Source: Methylosarcina fibrata AML-C10 (GTDB lineage: Bacteria > Pseudomonadota > Gammaproteobacteria > Methylococcales > Methylomonadaceae). Taken from it: a stretch of DNA of 64,000 nucleotides. This document shows, in pieces, positions 47,174-55,327 of this stretch. A program made the translations under genes and the position numbers. Where the stretch lies: positions 2,656,547 to 2,720,546 of the forward strand of contig NZ_KB889965.1 in assembly GCF_000372865.1 (NCBI RefSeq), written 5' to 3'. Each line of letters begins with the position of its first letter. Within the stretch, counting starts at the first letter, position 1. The notes under the pieces are model-generated. The model saw nothing but the letters and a program-made list of their open reading frames with translations, did not search any database and was not told the origin of the DNA.

Positions 47174-47233
47174 GGACAGGTTCCTAAACAGTATTCGGGA
47201 ATTATAACTTTTTAACTTGTTATTTAGTAAAAA

Positions 47234-48268
47234 ATGACTGAACAAAACCGACCAAACGTACAGGCCCTGATCTGGACAGGGGATTCCTTAAAGGTATTGG
47301 ATCAACGTCAATTGCCCGACGTCAGCGTTTACGACGAATACCGAGACGCGGAAGGCGTCGCGGAAGCCATCGCCACGATGCGGGTGCGCGGAGCGCCGGC
47401 CATCGGCATTGCCGCGGCTTACGGCGTGGTATTGTCCTGTCTGCGGCATTTCGATGAAAACCCGGCGGACTGGCGCGCCCGGGTTGAGGCCGATAGCGAG
47501 CGCCTGGCCAAATCCCGGCCGACGGCGGTCAATCTGTTTTGGGCGCTGGCGCAGATGAAGGCCGTCCTGGACCAGCCTTCCGATAATCCCTTGCCGGCCT
47601 TGCGCGCACGGGCGGAAAAAATTCATGCCGACGACATCGCCGACAACCGAAGAATGGGTGAATTGGGCGCCGATCTGTTGCAAGGGGCGGCCGGCGTGCT
47701 GACCCACTGCAATACCGGCGCGCTGGCGACCGGCGGCTACGGCACCGCGCTCGGCGTCATCCGCAGCGCTTATCGAAGAAATCCTTTGGCCGTCTACGCC
47801 GGCGAAACCCGACCCTGGCTGCAGGGCGCCCGGCTGACGATCTGGGAATTGTCTCAGGACGGCATTCCGGCGACGCTGATTGCCGACTCGGCGGCCGCCT
47901 GGCTGATGAAATCCGGCGCCGTCAACTGGGTCGTGGTCGGTGCGGACCGTATCGCCGCCAACGGCGATACGGCCAACAAGATCGGCACTTATGCGCTGGC
48001 CGTGCTGGCCCGGCAGCACGGTGTCAAGGTCATGGTAGCGGCGCCGACTTCGACCCTCGATCCGGGCATCGAGTCCGGCAACGATATCGAGATCGAACAG
48101 CGCAATCCGAACGAACTCTTGCCCGCCTGTTATACGGAAAACTCTTTAATAACCGCGTGGAATCCGGTGTTCGACGTAACGCCGGCCGCCCTGATTTCGG
48201 CCATCGTCACCGAGCGCGGCGTGATCCTGAACCCATCCGAACACGGCGTGAGATCATTGCTCCAATAA
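47234..48268 (+). CDS. mtnA: S-methyl-5-thioribose-1-phosphate isomerase
   Basis: A 344-residue methionine salvage enzyme that converts methylthioribose-1-phosphate to methylthioribulose-1-phosphate. The catalytic cysteine is in LTHCNTGALATGGYG and the aspartate in VGADRIAANGDTANKIGTYALA. It resembles eIF2B regulatory subunits. The ATG at 47234 is 60 bases from the divergent mtaD start. Confidence 0.95.
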   Translation: MTEQNRPNVQALIWTGDSLKVLDQRQLPDVSVYDEYRDAEGVAEAIATMRVRGAPAIGIAAAYGVVLSCLRHFDENPADWRARVEADSERLAKSRPTAVNLFWALAQMKAVLDQPSDNPLPALRARAEKIHADDIADNRRMGELGADLLQGAAGVLTHCNTGALATGGYGTALGVIRSAYRRNPLAVYAGETRPWLQGARLTIWELSQDGIPATLIADSAAAWLMKSGAVNWVVVGADRIAANGDTANKIGTYALAVLARQHGVKVMVAAPTSTLDPGIESGNDIEIEQRNPNELLPACYTENSLITAWNPVFDVTPAALISAIVTERGVILNPSEHGVRSLLQ

Positions 48269-48291
48269 AGCTCCGTCACGAGTAAAGTAAC

Positions 48292-48319
48292 GGATATACT
48301 CCGAATTGGGTGTATATCC
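48292..48319. terminator. Hairpin after mtnA
   Basis: GGATATAC / GTATATCC, 8-bp arms and a 12-base loop, between mtnA and cysZ, with no T run. It could be a weak terminator, an RNA stability element, or part of a promoter. Confidence 0.35.
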
Positions 48320-48360
48320 TTCGCTCCCGGCAAAGCATCCTGGTAGAGGCCAATTTCATT

Positions 48361-49083
48361 ATGTTTGCAAAAAGTAAAAGCAATAACCCGCTGTCGGCCA
48401 TAGGCTATTTTTTCCAGGGCCTGAAACTATTGACCCGGCCCGAACTTCGCCCGTTTCTGACGTATCCGGTGTTGATCAACCTGGTGCTGTACGGCGGCGC
48501 CATCACGATCGGTTATCACTATATCAACCAGTTCATGGCTCATTTTATTCCGGACTGGCTGCAATGGCTCAACTGGATCTTATGGCCGCTGATTTTTATC
48601 TGTTTCCTGATCGTCGTTTTCTTTTCCTTCACGGTACTGGCCAATCTCATTGCCGCGCCGTTCTATGGAAAACTGGCGGCAAAAACCCGGGAGCTGCTGC
48701 TCGCCCGGCCGCAAGATACGGTAGCCGAGCCGCCTTTGGCCAGGATCGTAGCCGCCGAATTCAGGCGGGCCGGCTACCTTTCGGCCCGGGCATTGCCGCT
48801 GCTCGTGCTGTTCGTCGTTCCCGGCCTCAACATCCTTGCTCCGTTTCTCTGGGCCTTGTTCGGAGCCTGGGCCATGGCCCTGGAATTCATGGCCTACCCT
48901 CTCGAAAACGAAGGCGTCCTGTTTTCGGAGCAGAGACAACTGGCCAAAGACATGCGGTTAGGAACGCTCAGCTTCGGCGGCATCGTCATGATGGGATTGA
49001 CCCTGCCTCTGCTCAATCTGGTCGTCGCTCCGGCCGCCGTTATTGGAGCTACACTGTATGTGAACGACATAAAACAGGAATAA
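48361..49083 (+). CDS. cysZ: CysZ-like integral membrane protein (EI24 family)
   Basis: A 240-residue inner-membrane protein. Four or so hydrophobic segments (VLINLVLYGGAITIG, ILWPLIFICFLIVVFFSFTVLAN, LPLLVLFVVPGLNI, MMGLTLPLLNLVVAPAAVIG) and the family segment NLIAAPFYGKLAAKTRELL support CysZ. E. coli CysZ is a sulfate uptake protein feeding cysteine synthesis. No cys genes adjoin it here, although cysE lies about 11 kb away. Confidence 0.88.
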   Translation: MFAKSKSNNPLSAIGYFFQGLKLLTRPELRPFLTYPVLINLVLYGGAITIGYHYINQFMAHFIPDWLQWLNWILWPLIFICFLIVVFFSFTVLANLIAAPFYGKLAAKTRELLLARPQDTVAEPPLARIVAAEFRRAGYLSARALPLLVLFVVPGLNILAPFLWALFGAWAMALEFMAYPLENEGVLFSEQRQLAKDMRLGTLSFGGIVMMGLTLPLLNLVVAPAAVIGATLYVNDIKQE

Positions 49084-49150
49084 AACGGTATCGGCAGCCG
49101 ATATTCCCAATAACAGCGACATATTGATAGAAACGAAGAGGTCATCACCC

Positions 49151-50209
49151 ATGAGCAACAACAAGGTTATCCTGGTCACCGGCGGCGCGGGCTACATAGG
49201 CAGCCACGCCTGTGTGGAATTGCTGCAGACTGATTACGACGTGGTCGTCATCGACAACCTTTCCAACAGCAAAACCGAATCCATCGATCGAATCGAACGG
49301 ATAACCGGCAAAAAGGTCGCGTTTTACCCGGCCGATGTCCGCGACAAGACGGCGTTGACCAAGATATTCGACCGGCATCCCGTAGAAGCCGTGATCCATT
49401 TTGCCGGGCTGAAAGCCGTCGGCGAATCCTGCCGGCTGCCTTTGCACTATTACCAGAACAACATTTACGGCTCGCTGGTGCTGACGGAAGCCATGGCGGA
49501 AGCGAACGTCAAAAAGCTGGTTTTCAGTTCTTCGGCGACGGTTTACGGCGAGCCCGGCACCATCGAATACACCGAAGACCTGCCGGTATACGGCGCCACC
49601 AGCCCTTACGGGAAATCCAAAGGCATGATCGAAGACATCCTGAGGGACCTGTCGGCGGCCGATCGGATCCAGCGTCCGTCGAGTCCCTGGAAAATCGCCT
49701 TGCTGCGCTATTTCAACCCCATCGGCGCCCATGAAAGCGGCCTGATCGGAGAAGATCCCAACGGCATCCCCAACAATCTGATGCCTTATGTCGCCCAGGT
49801 TGCAATCGGCAAGCTGGAACAGCTCTCGGTGTTCGGCAACGATTATCCGACCCATGACGGAACCGGCGTCCGGGATTACATCCACGTGGTCGACCTGGTC
49901 AAGGGCCATATCAAGGCTCTGGAAGCGCTGGACGGCAGCCGCTTTCAGCAGGGCAACTGTCTCCCCTACAACCTGGGGTCCGGTCAGGGTTACAGCGTCC
50001 TGGACGTCATTCACACCTTCGAAAAAGTGACCGGAAAAAAAATCAATTTCAAATTCGCACCCCGCCGGGAAGGCGACATTGCCGCCTTCTATGCCAACCC
50101 TTCCCTGGCCTGGAAGGAACTCGGCTGGAAAACGGAAAAAAGCCTGGAAGAAATGATCGCCGATACCTGGCGCTGGCAAAGCATGAACCCCAACGGTTAT
50201 TCCGTGTAA
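49151..50209 (+). CDS. galE: UDP-glucose 4-epimerase
   Basis: A 352-residue SDR-type epimerase. The NAD motif TGGAGYIGSHACVELL, the catalytic Ser/Tyr/Lys (FSSSATVYGEPG, SPYGKSKGMIED) and the sugar-binding RYFNPIGAHESG are all present. It interconverts UDP-glucose and UDP-galactose for surface polysaccharides. Length is about 14 residues above E. coli GalE. It starts at the ATG at 49151, with GAGG 10 bases upstream. Confidence 0.95.
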   Translation: MSNNKVILVTGGAGYIGSHACVELLQTDYDVVVIDNLSNSKTESIDRIERITGKKVAFYPADVRDKTALTKIFDRHPVEAVIHFAGLKAVGESCRLPLHYYQNNIYGSLVLTEAMAEANVKKLVFSSSATVYGEPGTIEYTEDLPVYGATSPYGKSKGMIEDILRDLSAADRIQRPSSPWKIALLRYFNPIGAHESGLIGEDPNGIPNNLMPYVAQVAIGKLEQLSVFGNDYPTHDGTGVRDYIHVVDLVKGHIKALEALDGSRFQQGNCLPYNLGSGQGYSVLDVIHTFEKVTGKKINFKFAPRREGDIAAFYANPSLAWKELGWKTEKSLEEMIADTWRWQSMNPNGYSV

Positions 50210-50330
50210 GAAATCCCGGACGGCCCGTATTGAGAATTCGGCATTTTCGAGCCGAACGTCAGGACAAGGCGGCCAACGACCGGAAAACCTCACCACCGGA
50301 TTCATCAACGCTAAACTGGAGACCTGCCCG

Positions 50331-50789
50331 ATGAATTACTGGCTAATGAAATCGGAGCCCGATGCATTCAGCATTACCGACCTCTATAACAGACCCGGCC
50401 AAACCGAGCATTGGGACGGCGTGCGCAATTACCAGGCCCGCAACATGATGCGGGACGAGATGAAGCTGGGCGATCAAGTGTTTTTTTACCATTCCAATTG
50501 CGAAGAGCCCGGCGTGGTCGGCATCATGGAAGTCGCCCGCGAAGGCTATCCCGACTTTACCGCCTTCGATCCCGAAAACAAACATTTCGATCCGAAAAGC
50601 GACCCGGCCAGTCCGCGCTGGATCATGGTGGACGTCAAGTACGTCCGGATCTTGTCCCGCACGATCACCCTCCGGGAACTCAAGGAGAAACCGGAGCTGT
50701 CGGATCTTGCCCTGGTCAAGCGCGGCAACCGCCTGTCGATCATGCCGGTTACGAAGAACCAGTGGGATTTCATCCTTTCGCTCGAATGA
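50331..50789 (+). CDS. EVE-domain protein (YTH/PUA-like)
   Basis: A 152-residue protein that is entirely one EVE domain: YWLMKSEPDAFSI, WDGVRNYQARNMMRDEMKLGDQVFFYHSN, then NRLSIMPVTKNQWDFI. EVE domains read modified nucleobases in RNA or DNA, with the binding site in the WDGVRN region. Function in cells is not firmly known. It lies between galE and rpiA on the same strand. Confidence 0.92.
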   Translation: MNYWLMKSEPDAFSITDLYNRPGQTEHWDGVRNYQARNMMRDEMKLGDQVFFYHSNCEEPGVVGIMEVAREGYPDFTAFDPENKHFDPKSDPASPRWIMVDVKYVRILSRTITLRELKEKPELSDLALVKRGNRLSIMPVTKNQWDFILSLE

Positions 50790-50925
50790 GCCGGACAGTC
50801 GCAGGCTCTCTTGGCCGCCTTTTCCGGATTTCCGGAAATAATTTAAAATTCGGCTGAACAATCCGGGCATCTGCGGTATTATCTGCCCTATTTATTAACC
50901 ATTAAAACTATTAGGGGAGAGCTCC

Positions 50926-51579
50926 ATGACGCAAGACGAATTGAAAAAGAAAGTTGCCGAGGCCGCTTTGAAATACATCAAAGACGTGCCTGTCATCGGC
51001 GTAGGCACCGGTTCCACCACCAATTTCTTTATCGAAATGCTGGCCGATTATAAAGCGGACATCGAAGGCGCCGTTTCAAGTTCGGTCGGCACCACCGAGC
51101 GGCTGAAAAAAGTCGGCATTCCCGTGCTCGACCTGAACGACGTCGGCACTCTTGAGGTTTATATCGACGGCGCCGACGAAATCAGTCCGCACAAACATCT
51201 GGTCAAGGGCGGCGGCGGCGCGTTGACCCGGGAAAAAATCATTGCCGCGGCCAGCAAAAAGTTTGTCTGTATCGCCGACGGCTCCAAATGCGTCGAACGG
51301 CTGGGCGCCTTTCCCCTGCCCATCGAAGTGATTCCGATGGCCAGAAGCTACGTGGCGAGAGAGATGGTCAAACTCGGCGGTCAGCCGGTATGGCGCGAAA
51401 ACTTCGTCACCGACAACCACAATCATATTCTGGACGTCCGCAACCTGGACATCCTGGATCCGATCAAGATGGAACAAACGGTCAACAACATCACCGGAGT
51501 CGTCGCGGTCGGTCTGTTCGCCATGCGTCCCGCCGACATCGTGCTGGTCAGCAAAGGCGAAGAAATCATCACGCTGTGA
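50926..51579 (+). CDS. rpiA: Ribose-5-phosphate isomerase A
   Basis: A 217-residue enzyme that interconverts ribose-5-phosphate and ribulose-5-phosphate. The phosphate loop [11 protein letters not shown], the [24 protein letters not shown] motif (split here for length), and the C-terminal [14 protein letters not shown] are diagnostic. AGGGGAG lies 7 bases before the ATG. In a methylotroph it would also serve formaldehyde-fixing cycles, an inference. A strong terminator follows. Confidence 0.97.
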   Translation: MTQDELKKKVAEAALKYIKDVPVIGVGTGSTTNFFIEMLADYKADIEGAVSSSVGTTERLKKVGIPVLDLNDVGTLEVYIDGADEISPHKHLVKGGGGALTREKIIAAASKKFVCIADGSKCVERLGAFPLPIEVIPMARSYVAREMVKLGGQPVWRENFVTDNHNHILDVRNLDILDPIKMEQTVNNITGVVAVGLFAMRPADIVLVSKGEEIITL

Positions 51580-51721
51580 TAAGAACTTTCCGGAGATCCG
51601 TCGATTGCCCGGGAATTCCTTGCATTGAAATGCCTGCGTTCGAAGTCCGAAACCTCGGGGAAACAGACCTGTTGCGGGTCGTTTCCTTGAGCGCAGATCA
51701 TCAGAGAAATTCAATACTCCC

Positions 51722-51757
51722 AAAAAAAGCCGCGCCAGAGGGCGCGGCTTTTTTGAA
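51722..51757. terminator. Bidirectional rho-independent terminator after rpiA
   Basis: AAAAAAGCCGCGCC-AGAG-GGCGCGGCTTTTTT is a long perfect stem with A and T runs on both sides. It serves rpiA on the plus strand and possibly the convergent secreted protein gene on the minus strand. Confidence 0.92.
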
Positions 51758-51808
51758 TTAACCTGTCTTCACAGTCCGTATCCTAAGATAACGGAAGAAA
51801 TCCTTTCA

Positions 51809-52456
51809 TCAAGGGCAAAGCGGAGCCGCACCACCCGCCGCACAGGTCGTGGCGCCGGCAGGCACGCTTTCGGTCTTGACAAATTTCAGTTTCAGACCGG
51901 TCGAACGCGCCGTACCGCCGATTCCGGAAGCACTATCCCAGGAATAAATCATGCCCGCGTTGCTGGTTGCCTTGATGCTTTTCACCGCGCCGCTTTTGAA
52001 GCTGGGAGTCAAAATCAAAGTGCCCTCAAAGCCGGTATAGGCATAGCCGGTCGGAAAACCGGCCAATATCCGGCCCAATTGTGGGAAATAGACATAAGTC
52101 CAGTCCGAGCCCAGGCTGCCGTCGCTCAGTTCATACAGGCTGTCGGCAAACTCTCCCTGCTCCCATTGACCATTACCGTTAAGGCAGAACGACTGCAGGT
52201 CGTAAGAGTAGGAATCGGCGCCGTTCCATTTCAGACGAATAAAGCAATTATCCTTGCCGGTGTCGATAGGATAGCTTTTGACCACCCCCCATTTGGAAGG
52301 ATCTGACGGAAAGTTTAACGCTTTCGGTATGGTGGTCTTGATACGGGCATTCAACCATACTCCGTCCAAATGGCCGTCATTGACCGCATAAGCCGATGTG
52401 CTCAGGGCGGCAGAACCGGCAAGCAACAGGACGGATAACAATCTCTCTTTCTTCAT
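51809..52456 (-). CDS. Secreted protein of unknown function
   Basis: A 215-residue exported protein. The signal peptide MKKERLLSVLLLAGSAALSTSAYA is cleaved before VNDGHLDG. The rest is beta-rich, and four cysteines (DNCFIRL, QSFCLNG, TTCAAGG, PLCP) may form two disulfides. No family was recognised. The start at 52456 has AGGAG upstream, stronger than the longer frame start. It is isolated: convergent with rpiA and followed upstream by a 500-base gap. Confidence 0.75.
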   Translation of the reverse strand: MKKERLLSVLLLAGSAALSTSAYAVNDGHLDGVWLNARIKTTIPKALNFPSDPSKWGVVKSYPIDTGKDNCFIRLKWNGADSYSYDLQSFCLNGNGQWEQGEFADSLYELSDGSLGSDWTYVYFPQLGRILAGFPTGYAYTGFEGTLILTPSFKSGAVKSIKATSNAGMIYSWDSASGIGGTARSTGLKLKFVKTESVPAGATTCAAGGAAPLCP

Positions 52457-52955
52457 AATTAGCACACTCCTAAATATTAAATGCAAATAAATTTCTGGTT
52501 ATACCGCTCAAGCATTGGCTACCTGATTATTGACAGCATCAGGGTCAGCAAAAATCCGGGCTGACTCCCGGAAAGCGTTTTGGAAATCGAAAAAATCAAA
52601 AAGAAATTTTAATGCCAGAAATCGCTCGACTTGCCTAATTCAGTATAGACAAGATTTAAAAAAAAGGATCTAACGTCCATTCACTGTACTGCCCCGAGGG
52701 AGAACTTGTTCATCATTCTATGCAATTAGAAATCGGCCAGGTGTGACCTTCATCGCAGAAACCAAGATCCATATCTGAAGAAACCTCTGGCCGATTTACC
52801 CGGAATCAAACGAGGCTCTAACAAGCTATGTAATACGCCATTTTTTCGGCAAGAGGCCCCCAGATATTTTTGCGAATGCAATTCCGAGGTTGAAGCGACA
52901 GCGGGGTAAAAACATGGTAAGAACACTCTAAACCCTGCTCGACGATAAGTGAAAA
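52457..52955. other. Gap between the secreted protein and the TIR gene
   Basis: About 500 bases, AT-rich near the secreted protein gene. The inverted repeat AAATCGGCCAG / CTGGCCGATTT (52730-52740 and 52787-52797) is the only clear structure. No gene is recognised. Confidence 0.4.
52730..52797. repeat. Long-loop inverted repeat
   Basis: AAATCGGCCAG (52730-52740) and CTGGCCGATTT (52787-52797) are perfect 11-bp inverted copies 46 bases apart. This could be a decayed miniature element or a hairpin terminator upstream of the convergent genes. Confidence 0.4.
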
Positions 52956-53870
52956 CTATCTTTCCGAAGCCGATGTTTCCAAAATCCGAGCCTTATCCCG
53001 GCTCAATTCCACGGAGAGCGTCCGGTCGGAAAGGACCTCGGTTAATGTGCCGCGCAAGCGGTCTCCTTTCCAGCTCATCTCCAAATCGCCCCGATATTGG
53101 AATTGCTGGCTGTAAACCGGATCGAGATTGAATTCCAGGCGGCGCCCGTTGATGACACCGGTCCCTTTTTCATAGGACGTCTGCATGGCGGGATCGATCC
53201 TTTCGACCGAAAAACGATGGCCGTCTTGCCGGATAAGCAGGTAATCTCCTCCTTCAAAATACCAGTTTCCGTTCAGATCGGGCGTGGCAAAAAACAGTTG
53301 CGCGGCCCAGGCCAGGGCAACCGCTGCGGAGGTAATTCCGGCAGCCCACAAAATGCGCGCCGGCTTTTTACCGGCTAACGCAGGCTTTCCGAGGAATTTT
53401 CGGTAGCGGCCGAAGCCGGTCTCGGTGAGAGTCTGCAATAATCGCCCGACGTCATGGTCCCACCGGCTGTCGGTAAGCTCGATTGCCTGACGGTTGGCCA
53501 GCGCCGACAAAGAGCCGGGCAGTTCGGCGGCGGCAGGCATGGCCGCGCCGCCGACCAGAACCGGAATGACGACGATCCCCAATCGCAGAGCGGATTCGAC
53601 TTCAATCCGCACATGATCGCCGGGATCGTCGAGCCGCCGCTTTCCCTGGCCATCTTCGGCATCCAGCCAATGCTTGCCGATGATAACCAGGAAAACCTTG
53701 GCTTTCTTCAAATACCGTTCGATGACCCGGACAAAATCGTCCCCCGGCTTGATGTCCTCGACGTCGCGAAAAATTTTTCTGGACCCCAACAAAGGTTCCA
53801 GAGAATCCGCCAACCGGCCGGCATAGCCGGCACTATCGGATCGCCGGTAGGATATGAAAATAGTCGACAT
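52956..53870 (-). CDS. TIR-domain protein with a transmembrane segment and a C-terminal beta domain
   Basis: A 304-residue protein. A bacterial TIR_2-like domain spans about 1-150 (IFISYRRSDSAGYAGRL, DVEDIKPGDDF, VFLVIIGKHWL), with Glu90 in HVRIEVESAL at the place of the catalytic Glu of NADase TIRs. A transmembrane helix lies at about 173-195. The C-terminal 105 residues, starting GNWYFEGGDYLLIRQ, look like an all-beta domain. The N-terminal TIR is probably cytosolic and the C-terminal domain periplasmic. Such proteins can act in signalling or defence; no partner gene is visible. GAGGAGG lies just before the ATG. Confidence 0.82.
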   Translation of the reverse strand: MSTIFISYRRSDSAGYAGRLADSLEPLLGSRKIFRDVEDIKPGDDFVRVIERYLKKAKVFLVIIGKHWLDAEDGQGKRRLDDPGDHVRIEVESALRLGIVVIPVLVGGAAMPAAAELPGSLSALANRQAIELTDSRWDHDVGRLLQTLTETGFGRYRKFLGKPALAGKKPARILWAAGITSAAVALAWAAQLFFATPDLNGNWYFEGGDYLLIRQDGHRFSVERIDPAMQTSYEKGTGVINGRRLEFNLDPVYSQQFQYRGDLEMSWKGDRLRGTLTEVLSDRTLSVELSRDKARILETSASER

Positions 53871-53980
53871 CGCGCCTCCTCCTCGAAATAAAGCCCGTGA
53901 CTCGGCCCGAACGGAGGGTGCGCCTCAATCGTGCCGTTTCTACCGAATAATAGACGATTTACGGCCGAAGGCAGCCGGCG

Positions 53981-55072
53981 TCAGGTATTCTGAACCACAA
54001 TGTTCGGGAAGCGCGCGCTGAAATCCCGGGCTTTCAGGGCCAGCCTGGCCGCGGTTTTACGGGCGATCTCCTTGTAAATCTTCGCAGCGGTTCCCTCGGG
54101 ATCGGCTACTACGGTCGGCCTGCCCGAATCGGCGAACTGACGGATCTTGATGTCGAGCGGCAGGGCGCCCAGAAAGTCGACGTGATTGGTTTCGGCCATC
54201 AGAGCGCCGCCGCCTTCGCCGAAAATGGCCTCGGCATGACCGCACTGGCTGCAAATATGCATGCTCATGTTTTCGACGATGCCCAGCACCGGCACGTTGA
54301 CCTTCTGGAACATGCCGAGCCCCCGCTGAGCGTCGATCAGAGCAATGTCCTGCGGCGTCGTCACGATGATCGCGCCACTGACCGGAATCTGCTGCGCCAG
54401 GGTCAGTTGAATATCGCCGGTGCCGGGAGGCAAATCGACGATCAGATAATCCACATCCGTCCAGGCCGTCTCCTTCAGCAACTGTTGCAGTGCATTGGTC
54501 GCCATCGGCCCGCGCCAGATCATCGGCTGGCCGGCATCGATCAGATAGCCGATCGACATCGTCTGCACTCCGTAAGATATCTTGGGCTGCATTGTTTTGT
54601 TGTCGGCGCTGACCGGAAAGCCGGACACGCCCAGCATGGTCGGGATGCTGGGACCGTAAATGTCGGCGTCGAGCACGCCCACATTGGCGCCTTCGGCCGC
54701 CAGAGCCAGCGCGAGATTGACGGTCGTAGTCGATTTGCCGACGCCGCCCTTGCCCGAAGCCACGGCAATGATGTTCCTGACGTTGGGCAGCGGCTTCAGG
54801 CCCTGCTGCACCGCGTGTGAAATGATTTTGACCGAGGCTTCGACATAAACATCGCCCACGCCCGGCAGAGTTTTAAGACGCCGCTCCACTTCTTGGGTCA
54901 ATACCGGCAAATAACTTTTGGCCGGATAACCAAGCTCGAGTTTGACGGTAAGCCGACCTTCCTCAATGAGGATCGCTTTGACCGATTTTGCGGAAACCAG
55001 ATCGAGCTCGTGGTTGGGGTCGACGACTGTTTTTAACAGATCTTCAACATCTGATTTTTCGATGTTTGCCAT
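53981..55072 (-). CDS. apbC: Mrp/ApbC-type iron-sulfur carrier ATPase
   Basis: A 363-residue protein. Residues 1-90 are a DUF59/MIP18 domain (VEDLLKTVVDPNHELDL). The ParA-like ATPase follows, with Walker A GKGGVGKSTTTVNLALALA and a deviant-Walker Lys. The Fe-S binding CSQCG sits near residue 275. It carries and delivers Fe-S clusters to apoproteins. It is divergent from metG, the usual neighbour in E. coli and relatives. Confidence 0.94.
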   Translation of the reverse strand: MANIEKSDVEDLLKTVVDPNHELDLVSAKSVKAILIEEGRLTVKLELGYPAKSYLPVLTQEVERRLKTLPGVGDVYVEASVKIISHAVQQGLKPLPNVRNIIAVASGKGGVGKSTTTVNLALALAAEGANVGVLDADIYGPSIPTMLGVSGFPVSADNKTMQPKISYGVQTMSIGYLIDAGQPMIWRGPMATNALQQLLKETAWTDVDYLIVDLPPGTGDIQLTLAQQIPVSGAIIVTTPQDIALIDAQRGLGMFQKVNVPVLGIVENMSMHICSQCGHAEAIFGEGGGALMAETNHVDFLGALPLDIKIRQFADSGRPTVVADPEGTAAKIYKEIARKTAARLALKARDFSARFPNIVVQNT

Positions 55073-55327
55073 GTTTTCTATTCCAGTGCTATTGAAGGGA
55101 CGAGTAAACCACAGAAAGATAACCTATCGATTTACTCGGAATTGGCAACATTCTACAACAATTTGCCCTGTCCGGCAGGACTATAGCAACGGAAAGAATC
55201 AAAATCAAAGTCTTGCCGGACACGCGCCGTTCGCCGCGGCCCGGCTTCCGTAGATTCGGTAGCCGGGCCTGATTTATGCCATAATAGCGGACTTATTTAT
55301 CTTCGTATTCGCCTGTTATCAAACACC

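Noticed and set aside
46043-47215. A 390-codon plus-strand frame across mtaD, and similar ones across galE (49145-50308) and metG (56327-57118)
   Set aside because: Each overlaps a well-supported enzyme on the other strand and has no protein features.
52956-55072. A TIR-plus-Mrp defence pair
   Set aside because: The ATPase is an ordinary ApbC/Mrp next to metG, as in many genomes, so I did not treat it as a partner of the TIR protein.
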